Shown here in pieces: positions 22,571 through 33,206 of a DNA stretch of 64,000 bases (position 1 is the first letter of the stretch; each line of letters opens with the position of its first letter). This DNA comes from Paulinella micropora (Eukaryota; Cercozoa; Imbricatea; Euglyphida; Paulinellidae). The notes under the pieces are model-generated. The model worked only from the letters and a program-made list of their open reading frames with translations, was not told where the DNA came from and searched no databases. The stretch is from NCBI GenBank assembly GCA_019918135.1, contig WBZZ01003221.1:1-64000 (forward strand), given 5' to 3'. A program made the position numbers and the translations under genes.

Positions 22571-22801
22571 TGGACACCGTGATAGCACAATGGTCAAGTT
22601 CTACCATCTGAGCCCTGTCGCCAGTTCGATTCCCGTCGGTGCCACCAGTATTTTCATTGAACATACCGGTCCGTCTGGAAGTGTTGGAACTGCCCGTCCG
22701 GGGGTGTCATTAGAGCCTATCGTCAATTCTTCGTACTCCCCTCACGTGTGAGACGATGGAGGCGCATGTGCAGATTTGCATCAGCCATTGACAGAGAAGC
22801 A
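22571..22801 (+). mobile_element. F1 SINE copy 7
   Basis: Full-length head. It has only one CATTGAACATACCGG segment, where most F1 copies have two. Confidence 0.9.
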
Positions 22802-22802
22802 A

Positions 22803-22833
<31 letters not shown>

Positions 22834-23100
22834 TGGACACCGTGATAGCCCAGTGGTCAAGTTCTACCATCTGGGCCCTGTCGCCAGTTCGATTCCCGTC
22901 GGTGCCACCAGTATTTTCATTGAACATACCGCTCCGTCTGGACGAGTATTTTCATTGAACATACCGGCCCGTCTGGAAGTGTTGGAACTGCCCTTGCGGG
23001 GGTGTCATTAGAGCTTATCGTCAATTCTTCGTACTCCCCTCACGGGTGAGACGATGGAGGCGCATGTGCAGAAATGCATCAGCCATTGACAGAGAAGCAC
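22834..23100 (+). mobile_element. F1 SINE copy 8
   Basis: Full-length copy with A and B boxes, flanked by TTA tracts. Confidence 0.9.
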
Positions 23101-23150
<50 letters not shown>

Positions 23151-23151
<1 letters not shown>

Positions 23152-23419
23152 GAACACCGTGATATCCCAGTGGTCAAGTTCTACCATCTGGGCCCTGTCG
23201 CCAGTTCGATTTCCGTCGGTGCCACCAGTATTTTCATTGAACATACCTGTCTATTTCTGGACCAGTATTTTCATTGAACGTACCGGCCCGTCTGGAAGTG
23301 TTGGAACTGCCCTTGCGGGGGTGTCATTAGAGCTTATCGTCAATTCTTCGTACTCCCCTCACTGGTGAGACGATGGAGGAGCATGTGCAGAAATGCATCA
23401 GCCATTGACAGAGAAGCAC
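23151..23419 (+). mobile_element. F1 SINE copy 9
   Basis: Full-length copy. The A box is changed to TATCCCAGTGG and the B box to GTTCGATTT, so internal promotion may be weakened. Confidence 0.9.
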
Positions 23420-23465
<46 letters not shown>

Positions 23466-23605
23466 GCTGATTGGTATAAAGCTCCTAGAGTAATGATCTA
23501 TGCCGTCACTTCCTTTATTCCACCGATTGGTGTGGAGACTTTCCTTATGGAATGGAGGACTGGATGCACATGGCCTTTTGGCTCAGCAATTGGCAGGAGA
23601 TACAC
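23466..23605 (+). mobile_element. F2 element copy 3, 5'-truncated
   Basis: Begins inside F2 at GCTGATTGGTATAAAGC immediately after (ATT)n and keeps the full 3' end GAGATACAC. Confidence 0.85.
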
Positions 23606-23627
23606 TATTATTATTATTATTATTATT

Positions 23628-23858
23628 TGGGCCCTGTCGCCAGTTCGATTCCCGTCGGTGCCACCAGTATTTTCATTGAACATATCGGTCTATTTCTGGA
23701 CCAGTATTTTCATTGAACATACCGGCCCGTCTGGAAGTGTTGGAACTGCCCTTGCGGGGGTGTCATTAGAGCTTATCGTCAATTCTTCGTACTCCCCTCA
23801 CGGGTGAGACGATGGAGGCGCATGTGCAGAAATGCATCAGCCATTGACAGAGAAGCAC

Positions 23859-23859
<1 letters not shown>
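23628..23859 (+). mobile_element. F1 SINE copy 10, 5'-truncated
   Basis: Begins at TGGGCCCTGTCGCCAG, losing the A box, directly after (ATT)n. The 3' end is intact. Confidence 0.88.
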
Positions 23860-23900
<41 letters not shown>

Positions 23901-23917
23901 CATTATTATTATTATTA

Positions 23918-24152
23918 GTGGCACCGCGATAGCACAGTGGTTAAGATCTAACATCTGGGACCTGTCGCCCGTTCGATTCCCGTCTGTGCCAGTATTTTCA
24001 AATGATATTTTCTTTGAAAGTATTAGTCTGTCTGGAAGGCTTGCCTTGCGGGTGTGTCAGTAGAGCATATCGTCAAATCTTCATACTCCCCTCGCGGGTG
24101 AGACGATGGATGCACATGTGCAGAAATGCATTCGCTATTGACTGAGAAGCAC
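23918..24152 (+). mobile_element. F1b SINE copy 2
   Basis: F1b head GTGGCACCGCGATAGC with a diverged body. Followed through TTA by F3 copy 3. Confidence 0.85.
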
Positions 24153-24182
24153 TATTATCATTATTATTATTATTATTATTAT

Positions 24183-24724
24183 GGAGTGTGCACAGTATGG
24201 CACCCCACGGGAAGAGGAGGTGGTTGGACCTCTTCCCACTGGTTTCGATGCTATGTCGTTGTGTTGGCTCCGAGGATATGTTGTTGTGTTTGTTCCGAGG
24301 CTATGTTGTTGTGTTGGTTCCGAGGCTATGTTGTTATGTTGTTTTTTATAAGACATACACCAAGTGGGATCAAAGTGTTATTTACATTCCGCGATCTAGG
24401 GGTGGTGACGGGTTTCGAGGCGTCCCAGACACTTACCGCAAAACGTCCTCACGCTGGCAGACCGCATGAAATGTCTGCTACCCCTGTGAGTACCTCCATG
24501 CGGGACCTACCCAGTCACGTGGAGCTCTCATGCGGTGAAGATCAATCATTTGTAGTTGATTTCCTGCGAGGTACCCGACACTGTGTGGGTAGTAGGGATT
24601 TCCTTTTTGGGCTTTCTATGCAGGATGGTTAGAGTCACTCTTCCCTCCCCAACCTGACTGTAGTCCCTGTTGGGTCAAGGGATGGATGCGCATGACCCTC
24701 GGGCTCAGCCGTGACAGATCAATA
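24183..24724 (+). mobile_element. F3 element copy 3, contracted repeat
   Basis: F3 with only about four of the 24-bp GTTCCGAGGCTATGTTG units, against seven in copies 1 and 2. The rest is collinear, with several substitutions. Confidence 0.85.
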
Positions 24725-24790
<66 letters not shown>

Positions 24791-25058
24791 GGACACCGTG
24801 ATAGCCCAGTGGTCAAGTTCTACCATCTGGGCCCTGTCGCCAGTTCGATTCCCGTCGGTGCCACCAGTATTTTCATTGAACATACCGGTCTATTTCTGGA
24901 CCAGTATTTTCATTGAACATACCGGCCCGTCTGGAAGTGTTGGAACTGCCCTTGCGGGTGTGTCATTAGAGCTTATCGTCAATTCTTCGTACTCCCCTCA
25001 CGGATGAGACGATGGAGGCGCATGTGCAGAAATGCATCAGCCATTGACAGAGAAGCAC

Positions 25059-25059
<1 letters not shown>
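24791..25059 (+). mobile_element. F1 SINE copy 11
   Basis: Full-length F1 between a TTA tract of about 65 bp and one of about 75 bp. Confidence 0.9.
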
Positions 25060-25139
<80 letters not shown>

Positions 25140-25143
25140 TATT

Positions 25144-25381
25144 GTGGCACCGCGATAGCCCAGTGGTTAAGGTCTACCATCTGGAACCTGTCGCCAGTTC
25201 GATTCCCGTCGGTGTCAGTATTTTCAAAGGATCTTTTCTTTGAAAGTATTGGTCTCTGGAAGGTTTGGAGCTGCCTTGCGGGGTGTCAGTAGAGCCTATC
25301 GTCAAATCTTCGTACTCCCCTCGCGGGTGAGACGATGGAGGCGCATGTGCAGAAATGCATCAGCCATTGACAGAGAAGCAC
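25144..25381 (+). mobile_element. F1b SINE copy 3
   Basis: F1b head and body with the F1-type tail. Followed through TTA by F4 copy 2. Confidence 0.87.
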
Positions 25382-25386
25382 TATTA

Positions 25387-25445
<59 letters not shown>

Positions 25446-25448
<3 letters not shown>

Positions 25449-25852
25449 CCCAATGGCCTCAAGGCGTTAAACTGTGACGCCAACTCATAACCCTTTGGTG
25501 GTAGATGCTGGGGAGGAGGGTCGTTGCGCGCGTAAAAGATCTTAAACTCCGTATATGCTGGTTGATAGCCCAGGACCCAGCAGACACCAGATTGTTATGG
25601 GTGGGGTTTTGAGGCAGCTCTAGCAACCGCGCTTGGTGTATGCACTTGCACATTCGGTGACGTCTTGCAAGAGGTTGCTGGGACTGCGGAATAACCTCGG
25701 CTTAGTGCAGTCTTGCCCTCAGGAGCTCCATCGGTGGCCCCGATCATCAGGCGAGAGACTGACACGGGGGGGTGGAGGACCTCGAACAAGGGTATTGGAG
25801 GCTTATGTCCGTTGAGGATATGCCATTAGCTGCATCAGTACGCCTCAGATAT

Positions 25853-25854
<2 letters not shown>
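25446..25854 (+). mobile_element. F4 element copy 2, full
   Basis: Nearly identical to 10123-10531, starting CAGCCCAATGGCCTC and ending CAGATATAG. Confidence 0.85.
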
Positions 25855-25924
<70 letters not shown>

Positions 25925-25926
<2 letters not shown>

Positions 25927-25975
25927 GGAGGCACATGTCCAGGATCTGGATCTGATGCTATAGTCTGAGGAAGCC
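25925..25975 (+). mobile_element. F5 short element copy 2
   Basis: Matches the copy at 10053-10103 and again sits between two TTA tracts, here after F4 instead of before it. Confidence 0.75.
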
Positions 25976-26036
<61 letters not shown>

Positions 26037-26041
26037 GTAAT

Positions 26042-26307
26042 TGACACCGTGATAGCCCAGTGGTCAAGTTCTACCATCTGGGCCCTGTCGCCAGTTCGAT
26101 TCCCGTCGGTGCCACCAGTATTTTCATTGAACATACCGATCCGTCTGGACCAGTATTTTCATTGAACATACCGGCCCGTCTGGAAGTGTTGGAACTGCCC
26201 TTGCGGGGGTGTCATTAGAGCCTATCGTCAATTCTTCGTACTCCCCTCACGGGTGAGACGATGGAGGCGCATGTGCAGAAATGCATCAGCCATTGACAGA
26301 GAAGCAC

Positions 26308-26308
<1 letters not shown>
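26042..26308 (+). mobile_element. F1 SINE copy 12
   Basis: Full-length copy followed through TTA by F3 copy 4. Confidence 0.9.
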
Positions 26309-26379
<71 letters not shown>

Positions 26380-26864
26380 GGAGGGGTGCACAGTATGGCA
26401 CCCCACGGGAAGAGGAGATGGTTGGGCCTCTTCCCACTGGTTTCGAGTCTATGTCGTTGTGTTGGCTCCGAGGCTGTGTTGTGTTGGTTCCGAGGCTATG
26501 TTGTTGTGTTGGTTCCGAGGCTCTGTTGTTGTGTGGGTTCCGAGGCTATGTCGATGTGGGTTCCGAGGCTATGTTGTTGTGTTGGTTCCGAGGCCATGTC
26601 GTTGTGTTGTTTTTTATGAGGCATACACCACGTGGGATCAAAGGGGTATTTACATTCCGCGATCTAGGGGTGGTGACGGGTTTCGAGGCGTCCCAGATAC
26701 TTACCACAAAACGTCCTCATGCGCTGGCAGACCGCATGAAATGTCTGCTACCCCTGTGAGTACCTCCATGCGGGACCTACCCAGTCTCGTGAAGCTCGCA
26801 CGCGGGGAAGATCAATCAATTGTAGTTGATTTCTTCCAAGGTACCCGACACTGTGCGGGTAGTA
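26380..26864 (+). mobile_element. F3 element copy 4, 3'-broken
   Basis: Collinear with other F3 copies until GTGCGGGTAGTA (about 26853-26864), where sequence switches to Copia-associated DNA. The remaining F3 3' end is not seen elsewhere in the window. This marks the right end of the second array. Confidence 0.85.
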
Positions 26865-26978
26865 AACCTGGCAGTTAGTAATTAGACCCGAATCTCATTT
26901 TCGACCCACACACAGGAAAGCAAGTCAGTAATAGGAAGAAAGTTGCAAAGCTGAAGAGTCGCAAGAAGAAACAGTATC

Positions 26979-29900
26979 GTGAACCACATCGCCACATCGA
27001 CACCCACACAACAATGCCTCGCACCAAATGCTAGCACATACTATCTATTTTCCGAAAATATGTCTGTGTGTGTGTGTGTGTGGATGGGATATGATCATGG
27101 ATGCAACTATGTGCCTTATGTGTATGAATGCGAAACTGAACTTGGAGAAAAAGCTGCAGCTGATGACAATACTTACAATTGCGCATACCTTTTGCCTGTT
27201 GTTCGTCCTGATACAAGCAAAAATATCTATTTCGTCATACTTCATCGCATGGCTCTACACAGAGGCGGAGAAGCAATGGATAGATTAGCCAAATCTCAGG
27301 GATGGACGATAGTAGGGAAGGATTGGAGAGAGTCAGTAAGGAAATGCGAGTGTTGCAATCAAGCTAAGATGAGAGGGTTAGATCATAGCTCTAAGAATAG
27401 ACACGACAGGGATTGGGCCCCGGAAGAATGTCTATTTATGGATACTCAGTTTTATCTAGTATTGCCCCATGATGGTAGAAAGTATAAGTATACTATCAAA
27501 TGCGTAGCTAGTGGATACGTAAAGGATTACTACCTAAAGCAAAAGAACGAGTTTTATGATTACCTTCTCGAGGCAGTAGCTTTCTTTGAGGGTCAAACAG
27601 GAAATGCTGTTAGACTGATCAAATCTGATCAGGAGTATAGGGGTTACGGGGTTTTCCAAGCGTGGATCAAGCGTGAAGGGGTAGAATTCTATCCTTCCCC
27701 TAAGGGACATAGTAAGAGTAATGCAGTGATAGAAAGATCGCACCTTACTATGGAAGGCCCAGCAACAGCTGGCAGACTTGACGCGGGTTTGCCCATAAGT
27801 TTTTGGACAGATATGGAAAGAAACTCTACTTACATTGAGAATATGATCCCTAATGCACACGGAAAGTTCAAAGGAATTTCCCCTTTTGAGGCCATCTTCA
27901 AAAAGAAACCGCTCATGTCTCACCTAAAACCCATAGGTTGTGCTGCGATTATGAAGGTGGAGAGTAAAAAGGGAGAACCAAAAGGTGTGCCAGTCATATT
28001 CCTAGGTATGAACCAACTACTGGTTATTATAGGGTCTACGATCCTGTAGGTCGAAGAATTTACGGAGATTTGCGAAATGTCCGTTTTCATGTCAACCGCA
28101 TGGGGAAACGTGTAGCTGCGAAAGTTCTCAAACTCAATTCCCTAGAAGGAGAGAAACTAGAGAGGGTTGCCTGGAGCAAAGAAGTAGCAACCCCGAAGTC
28201 TAGTATCCCAGGGGTAGACGAAGAAAACGGTCCCGAGGAAGGAATCACTGACGAAATAGAAATAGAGGGAGCTGAAATAGGATTTCATCCTAAGAAACAG
28301 TGTTTGCCTATTTCGGGTCCTTCTAGGTCTACCGTAGTTGTGGGAAAAGAAGTTATGATTGTTGAAAGTGACAGTGAGACGGAAAAACCGTTGTCCCCAC
28401 CAGCCACCCCACAAGTTCATGATCCAGGTGGAACCCCACAACCCGAAAAGAAAAGCGTCAGTGAACCGCCAGTCAGTTCGGTAGCCTTTCAGAAAGCTAG
28501 AAAGGTAAGACTGCCGAACCGACTGGATACCTTAAAGGGAGTTGAAGTAGCAGTTCCTGCCCCAGAATTTGGAGAGAAATGGGCTAGGGCCCAGTACGGA
28601 GAAAGGTGGAGCATTCATGTTAGGAAAGGACGAGCCATCCGTCCAGGGGAGCTTTAAAGGCAATCTCTGGAAAAATGGAACCTACACATTATATAGACTT
28701 CGGAGAGGGGAAAGCAGAGAGAATGCTAGATAGTGAGATAGAAAAATATAGAATTAGTTCAGTCGGTACGGACAGTCTTATTGAAGCTACCCTCGAAGTC
28801 GAAGTAAGTGTACCAGACTATGCCCACGTTAGCCCAGGGAGAATCCGCTCAGTCAGTATTGTCTCCCCGTGCGCCTAACCCCGCTACTTTCCGTTCATGG
28901 GCACAGGCAGAGATTTCGGGTGACAATCTCATACCTGTTGGTCAGAAAAGGACCAGACCCCAGAAACAGCCAGCTGTTCCTCCAAATAATGTAGCTACAA
29001 CCACTGCAGAATCGACACAAACACCGCCCATACTAACCGCTGCTAAATTGCTAGAGGTAGTGCCAGATTTTGCTCCTAATGCTTGCTTTTATGCTTCTAC
29101 TGAACTGCCGCCAGACATCAAACCGCAAGACAAGAAGGCAGCAAGAGAGAAAGAGATAGGACAGCAAGAAGAGTTGAAATCTTTGAATGGGTAAGAGAAA
29201 CTGAAGCTAGGAGAAGTGGCAGTAAAATAATACCACTGACATGGGTCGATACGGTAAAACCGAACCCTAAAGGTGGCACTTATTGTAAGGCCAGAACAGC
29301 AATTAGGGGAGATTTAATGGAGCCTGGTGTTCATTATAAGGCTAAGCGCACATATTCCCCTACTGCTCACCACCGCACATTTCTCATTATTGTTTGTAGC
29401 GCACGTTGCCGTTCACAATAGGGATTTAAGGCTTGTTGACTTTGTCACCGTATATCTGCACGCAATCATGCCTTACACCATCTATGCACGCCCACCGCCC
29501 GGATTTGAACGAATAGGGTGGTTATGGCTTATCTTCAAAGCTTACTATGGTCATCCTGAGTCTGGAAGACTATGGTACAATGTCTTGAACGATATAGTTG
29601 TTCAGTTTGAATATAAGCCCCTAGCCATAGATAAGGCATCATATGCGATAGTAAAGGACAACAACCCACAGCACACTACACTGCTCACATTCCATGTCGA
29701 TGATGGCTTGCATGTTTCTAATGAGAAAGAGCACACAGCCTTAGTTAGGTTCTTTCAGAAAAAGGCTTTGAGATGCAAGGACCTTGGCATTGCCACGTCT
29801 TTCAAGAACATTTCTCTCGACCATTTCGAGAATGGGATCCCAGTCCACCAAAAGTTTTACATTAAAGCCGTTTTGCTAAAGCTAGGATATGATAGCGTTA

Positions 29901-30780
29901 TTCCCGCTAAGTCCCCTCGGATACGGTCCGCCCCCTCAAGCCCGAACACGCCATTTCGGCGTACGATCTTCGTACCCTTATTGGTGTTTTGCTCTTTGTC
30001 GCTGTCAACACCCAACCCTTGATCGTTTGCGCACTGAACATGGCAGCTTTGGATATGGTACCGAACCCCCCCCCCCCCGCGCGCGTATTCGCGAATCGAT
30101 AAAATCTGTCGGTTTTTGGTGACCCCACGTGGGATTTTCTTCCGAAGAGCCGATAAGTCTATCACTTCCATGTGGGATTACGCGAAGCAGGGGGAGCGTA
30201 AGCAGAAGCCAGTCAGCGGATCGCCAGTTATGGATTCCTTTACGGATATTGATCCCAGTCACTTGTCTCAACACTCGGTGAAACTCGGTGATGCAGAGAT
30301 CCCTAAAGAAGTCCGCCAGAAGACTCCAGTTTTTGGCTACTGTGATTCCGATTTCGCTTCTAGGCAGGAGGATAGGAGGTCCCGTAGTGGCTTCATCTTT
30401 TTCTTCCATTCGACTCCGATTTCATTTTTCTCAAAGTTGCAATCCGTTGTAGCTAACTCGACCGTGGAAGCCGAGATTATAGCTGCCAACGAGGCAGTTA
30501 GGGAAGCTGAGGCCATTAGGAGGGTGTTAGAAGACATGGGTGATTCGCCGGGCACCGTCCCGATCCTCGAATATAACTCAGGAGCTAATAATGATTCTCA
30601 TTGTCGGCTTGCGGCTTAGGTGAAAACCGTACTAAGCACATTGCAGTGCGTTTTCATTACTTAATCGACAGGTGCCGTGCAAAGTCCGTGCAGTTGTACA
30701 AAATTGCGTCAAAGAAAAATTTAGCAGATTACCTGACTAAATCTCTTCCACTTCCGTTATTCTCACCAATGTCCAGGCAT
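26979..30780 (+). pseudogene. Copia pol, plus strand (integrase-RT-RNase H), frameshifted
   Basis: Integrase region about 27,240-28,050: an HHCC-like zinc segment (HRMALHRGGEAMDRL to CECCNQAKM) and the acidic triad MDTQF, IKSDQEYRG and NAVIERSHL. A hinge follows in another frame (28,070-29,190). Reverse transcriptase is at 29,190-29,990 (ITLTWVDTVKPNPKGG, YARPPPGFE, FHVDDGLHV) with a frame change near 29,330. RNase H is at about 30,110-30,780 (FGYCDSDFASRQEDRRSRSG, NSTVEAEIIAANEA, KNLADYLTKSLP), again split near 30,620. Gag and protease are not recognised upstream. The order integrase before RT is diagnostic of Ty1/copia. Non-functional copy. Confidence 0.88.
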
Positions 30781-30912
30781 GTCGCTGTAGAAATGCCCAT
30801 TGAATATTTTGCCTTGTTATATTATGCATTCCGCACCATGCGTTATATGATATTATTGTTTGCTTTATTTTCATTGTTTGTGTATATTGCTTTCATCTCC
30901 TTTAATGTCTAA

Positions 30913-32332
30913 ATATTTATCAACTAAACTCACTTTTGCTACATAAAACTCCGAAAAGCGAAGGGGAGAGAGCCACTGCTGTTATTGCGACATTAGAAGT
31001 TTATACATGTTCCATAGATTATATCGCATGTGTCGATGATCTACTTTGCTATATAGATTTAATCGAAGTTAATGTCATGATAATAGTTAATAGTAAAAGT
31101 TATGACCAGACATATAGATTGTAAACTAAGTAGACCAATGAGGCCACCAGGGAGCTAAGTACGATAGTTATAGTTTTGTTAGTATTAGTGCAACTTAATG
31201 GTAGACATAGTTGTGGATGTGATCGGATCGCTCATATTTCTCGGTATATGCTTGTATCCTATGACAACCGTCAGATGTAATAGATAATTAATGTTAAAAG
31301 GCAACCCTTAATGTTATTGATGTTTTCTGATGTAATGTTGGTAATGTTGCGCGTCTAAACATAATTATTTCATGATGTTATCATATATTGTTTCTTATGG
31401 TTACATGTTTATCTATATGCTATGACTTTTTACATCTTACTAGCAGATGCTTCAGGCGGCGGAACCGGCATGTTCATAACTGCGTTATAGGCTGTGAAGG
31501 CCCAGCATGTTTGTTTTGCTGCTATGTAGCGATATTTTTACCTGTCATGTATATTGTATATAATTCATATTTGTTCTGTTATATATTAAGTAATTATACT
31601 TATTTTTATTCTATTATCGCATGTGCATCATAAATATGTACGTTTATTATCGTTTCTTTGCACGTCTCATTGCATGAGGTTGTATTGGTGTGTGCAGACG
31701 GATATATGCGGGTTTGCGGATTTCACGCAAAATTTACGCTCATTTTTATGTTTTTTTATGTTTTGTCAATCTTGCAGGGATCCAGACAATGCGTTCCTGA
31801 CAATGCAAATTGGGTTGACATTTCCCCGACCATTTAATTATATAAATCATGTATGATTGTTATATCTTATATGTTTATGATCATTAGTGCATATTTTTCC
31901 AATTTATATCAATCTGGGATCAACTCATATTTGCATATGATAGTGTCATAATATGATATTTCATTCAAGATAGAGTCTCCCCTTGAAGTAAGTTAGAAAT
32001 AATAAGTCCCTGGGAAGGCAGTATAACGGTAGCTAGATTAAGGAATAGCACTGAGGGGTGCGAGTGTTCTACTACCGACGTCACACTGCTATTACAGGAC
32101 TATAGTGCGTGAGTCACACGTACTAACGCTATGGGCCGGGACATAGCTCTGGATGGGACATCCCTGTTAGCAGAGCCGATGTATCTACTTCTACGAGAGG
32201 TGAGGGAGTGGAGTCGATAGGTGTAATATTAATTAACTTCCGTCATTTTTATGCTAGTACATATTTCCACAGGCTTAAGGATTATCTTTAATTATGTCAC
32301 AGTTTGTACTAATCTAAAGTAATCAGGGGGAG
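30913..32332 (+). other. AT-rich non-coding stretch between Copia pol and its LTR
   Basis: About 1.4 kb without recognisable coding sequence, ending in the purine tract AATCAGGGGGAG at 32321-32332, which is placed like a polypurine tract. Long 3' untranslated regions of this type occur in some Copia elements. Confidence 0.5.
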
Positions 32333-32641
32333 TGTTAGGCTATAGATTGGTAACTAATATATATCCATGTATTTAACCGGGTTATGCGGTTAGATCCCGT
32401 ATCAGAATAACTAATGCCAATCCACCTTTATGGACCGAGTGGGCATATCTGCCCCCCATAAAGTGGGTCCAGTTATTGTTCTGTTATTAATACCTACCAA
32501 TCGTTTTAGTCATCTGTTACTGTTGGGTAAAGTATTATTATAATCATTAAAGTCATTCTTCGGTACTTCGTATGTACTTATCATTTGGTGAGACTGTTCC
32601 AGATTAATATTATATATCATAAGTTAATATATTCGCTAACA
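32333..32641 (+). repeat. Copia-type LTR, 309 bp
   Basis: Starts TGTTAG after a polypurine tract and ends CTAACA, giving a perfect 6-bp inverted terminus of the TG...CA kind. It is followed at once by GGTTATCGAGC, which resembles the initiator-methionine tRNA primer-binding site used by many Copia elements. It therefore has both 3'-LTR context (purine tract to the left) and 5'-LTR context (primer site to the right). Confidence 0.7.
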
Positions 32642-32761
32642 GGTTATCGAGCTTTGTAGTGAGAACCGTAGGCTCCGTGTAGAGAACTTTAATACAGATT
32701 TGGTGGACGTGCATCAGGTAGCCACCAAAAGAGTGTTGCAGGTCACAGGCCGGTGTATTTG
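32642..32761 (+). other. Primer-binding-site-like leader 1
   Basis: GGTTATCGAGC directly after the LTR, then a short leader with one GTGCATCAGGTAGCCACC motif at about 32709-32726. Confidence 0.5.
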
Positions 32762-32950
32762 TGTTAGACCTATTAATATAATTAATTAGGTTAGTCAGTA
32801 TGGTCAGGCATATGTGATGACTGTCGTTAGAGCCATTACTTATGTCCGGCCTAGTAAGTATTTGCGCCCTTCCCTTGGCGCACTTTTCTTAATAAAGTTT
32901 CTACTGTAGGCTATAGCTATTATACTTCAGATTACTAAGTTAATCTAACA
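32762..32950 (+). repeat. Second LTR-like unit, 189 bp
   Basis: Starts TGTTAGACC and ends CTAACA, contains AATAAA (32891-32896), and is followed by a second primer-site-like GGTTATAGAGCC. It is shorter than, and clearly diverged from, the LTR at 32333, but has the same end motifs and downstream layout. Confidence 0.55.
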
Positions 32951-33206
32951 GGTTATAGAGCCTTGTAGCGTGAACTTTAGGTCTGGTAGACTTTATTCAC
33001 TTATAGCGTCTTATCGGGGCGTGCGGAAGGCTGCCACCGAAAGTACGAACTGGTGAACGTGCGGAAGGCTGTCACCAAAAATTTGAACTGATGTGTGTGC
33101 GGAAAGCTACCACCAGACTGGTGAGTGTGCGGAAGGCTACCACCAGACACATTAGGTGGATCGTGCGGATGGCTGCCACCTAACTGCTAGCAGGGGGGGG
33201 GGGGGG
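32951..33206 (+). repeat. Leader 2 with degenerate GTGCGGAAGGCTGCCACC repeats and a G run
   Basis: After GGTTATAGAGCC there are five copies of a motif close to GTGCGGAAGGCTGCCACC, spaced about 30-41 bp (33018-33180). A run of 14 G follows at 33193-33206. One related copy is in leader 1. Confidence 0.7.

Noticed and set aside
1523-26400. Open frames with long Leu, Ile, Tyr, Asn or Ser runs in both arrays
   Set aside because: They are six-frame readings of (TTA)n and of repeated SINE bodies. The same peptides recur at every copy.
32951-33190. CRISPR array
   Set aside because: The GTGCGGAAGGCTGCCACC repeats are degenerate, spacers vary in length, and the context is a eukaryotic LTR leader.
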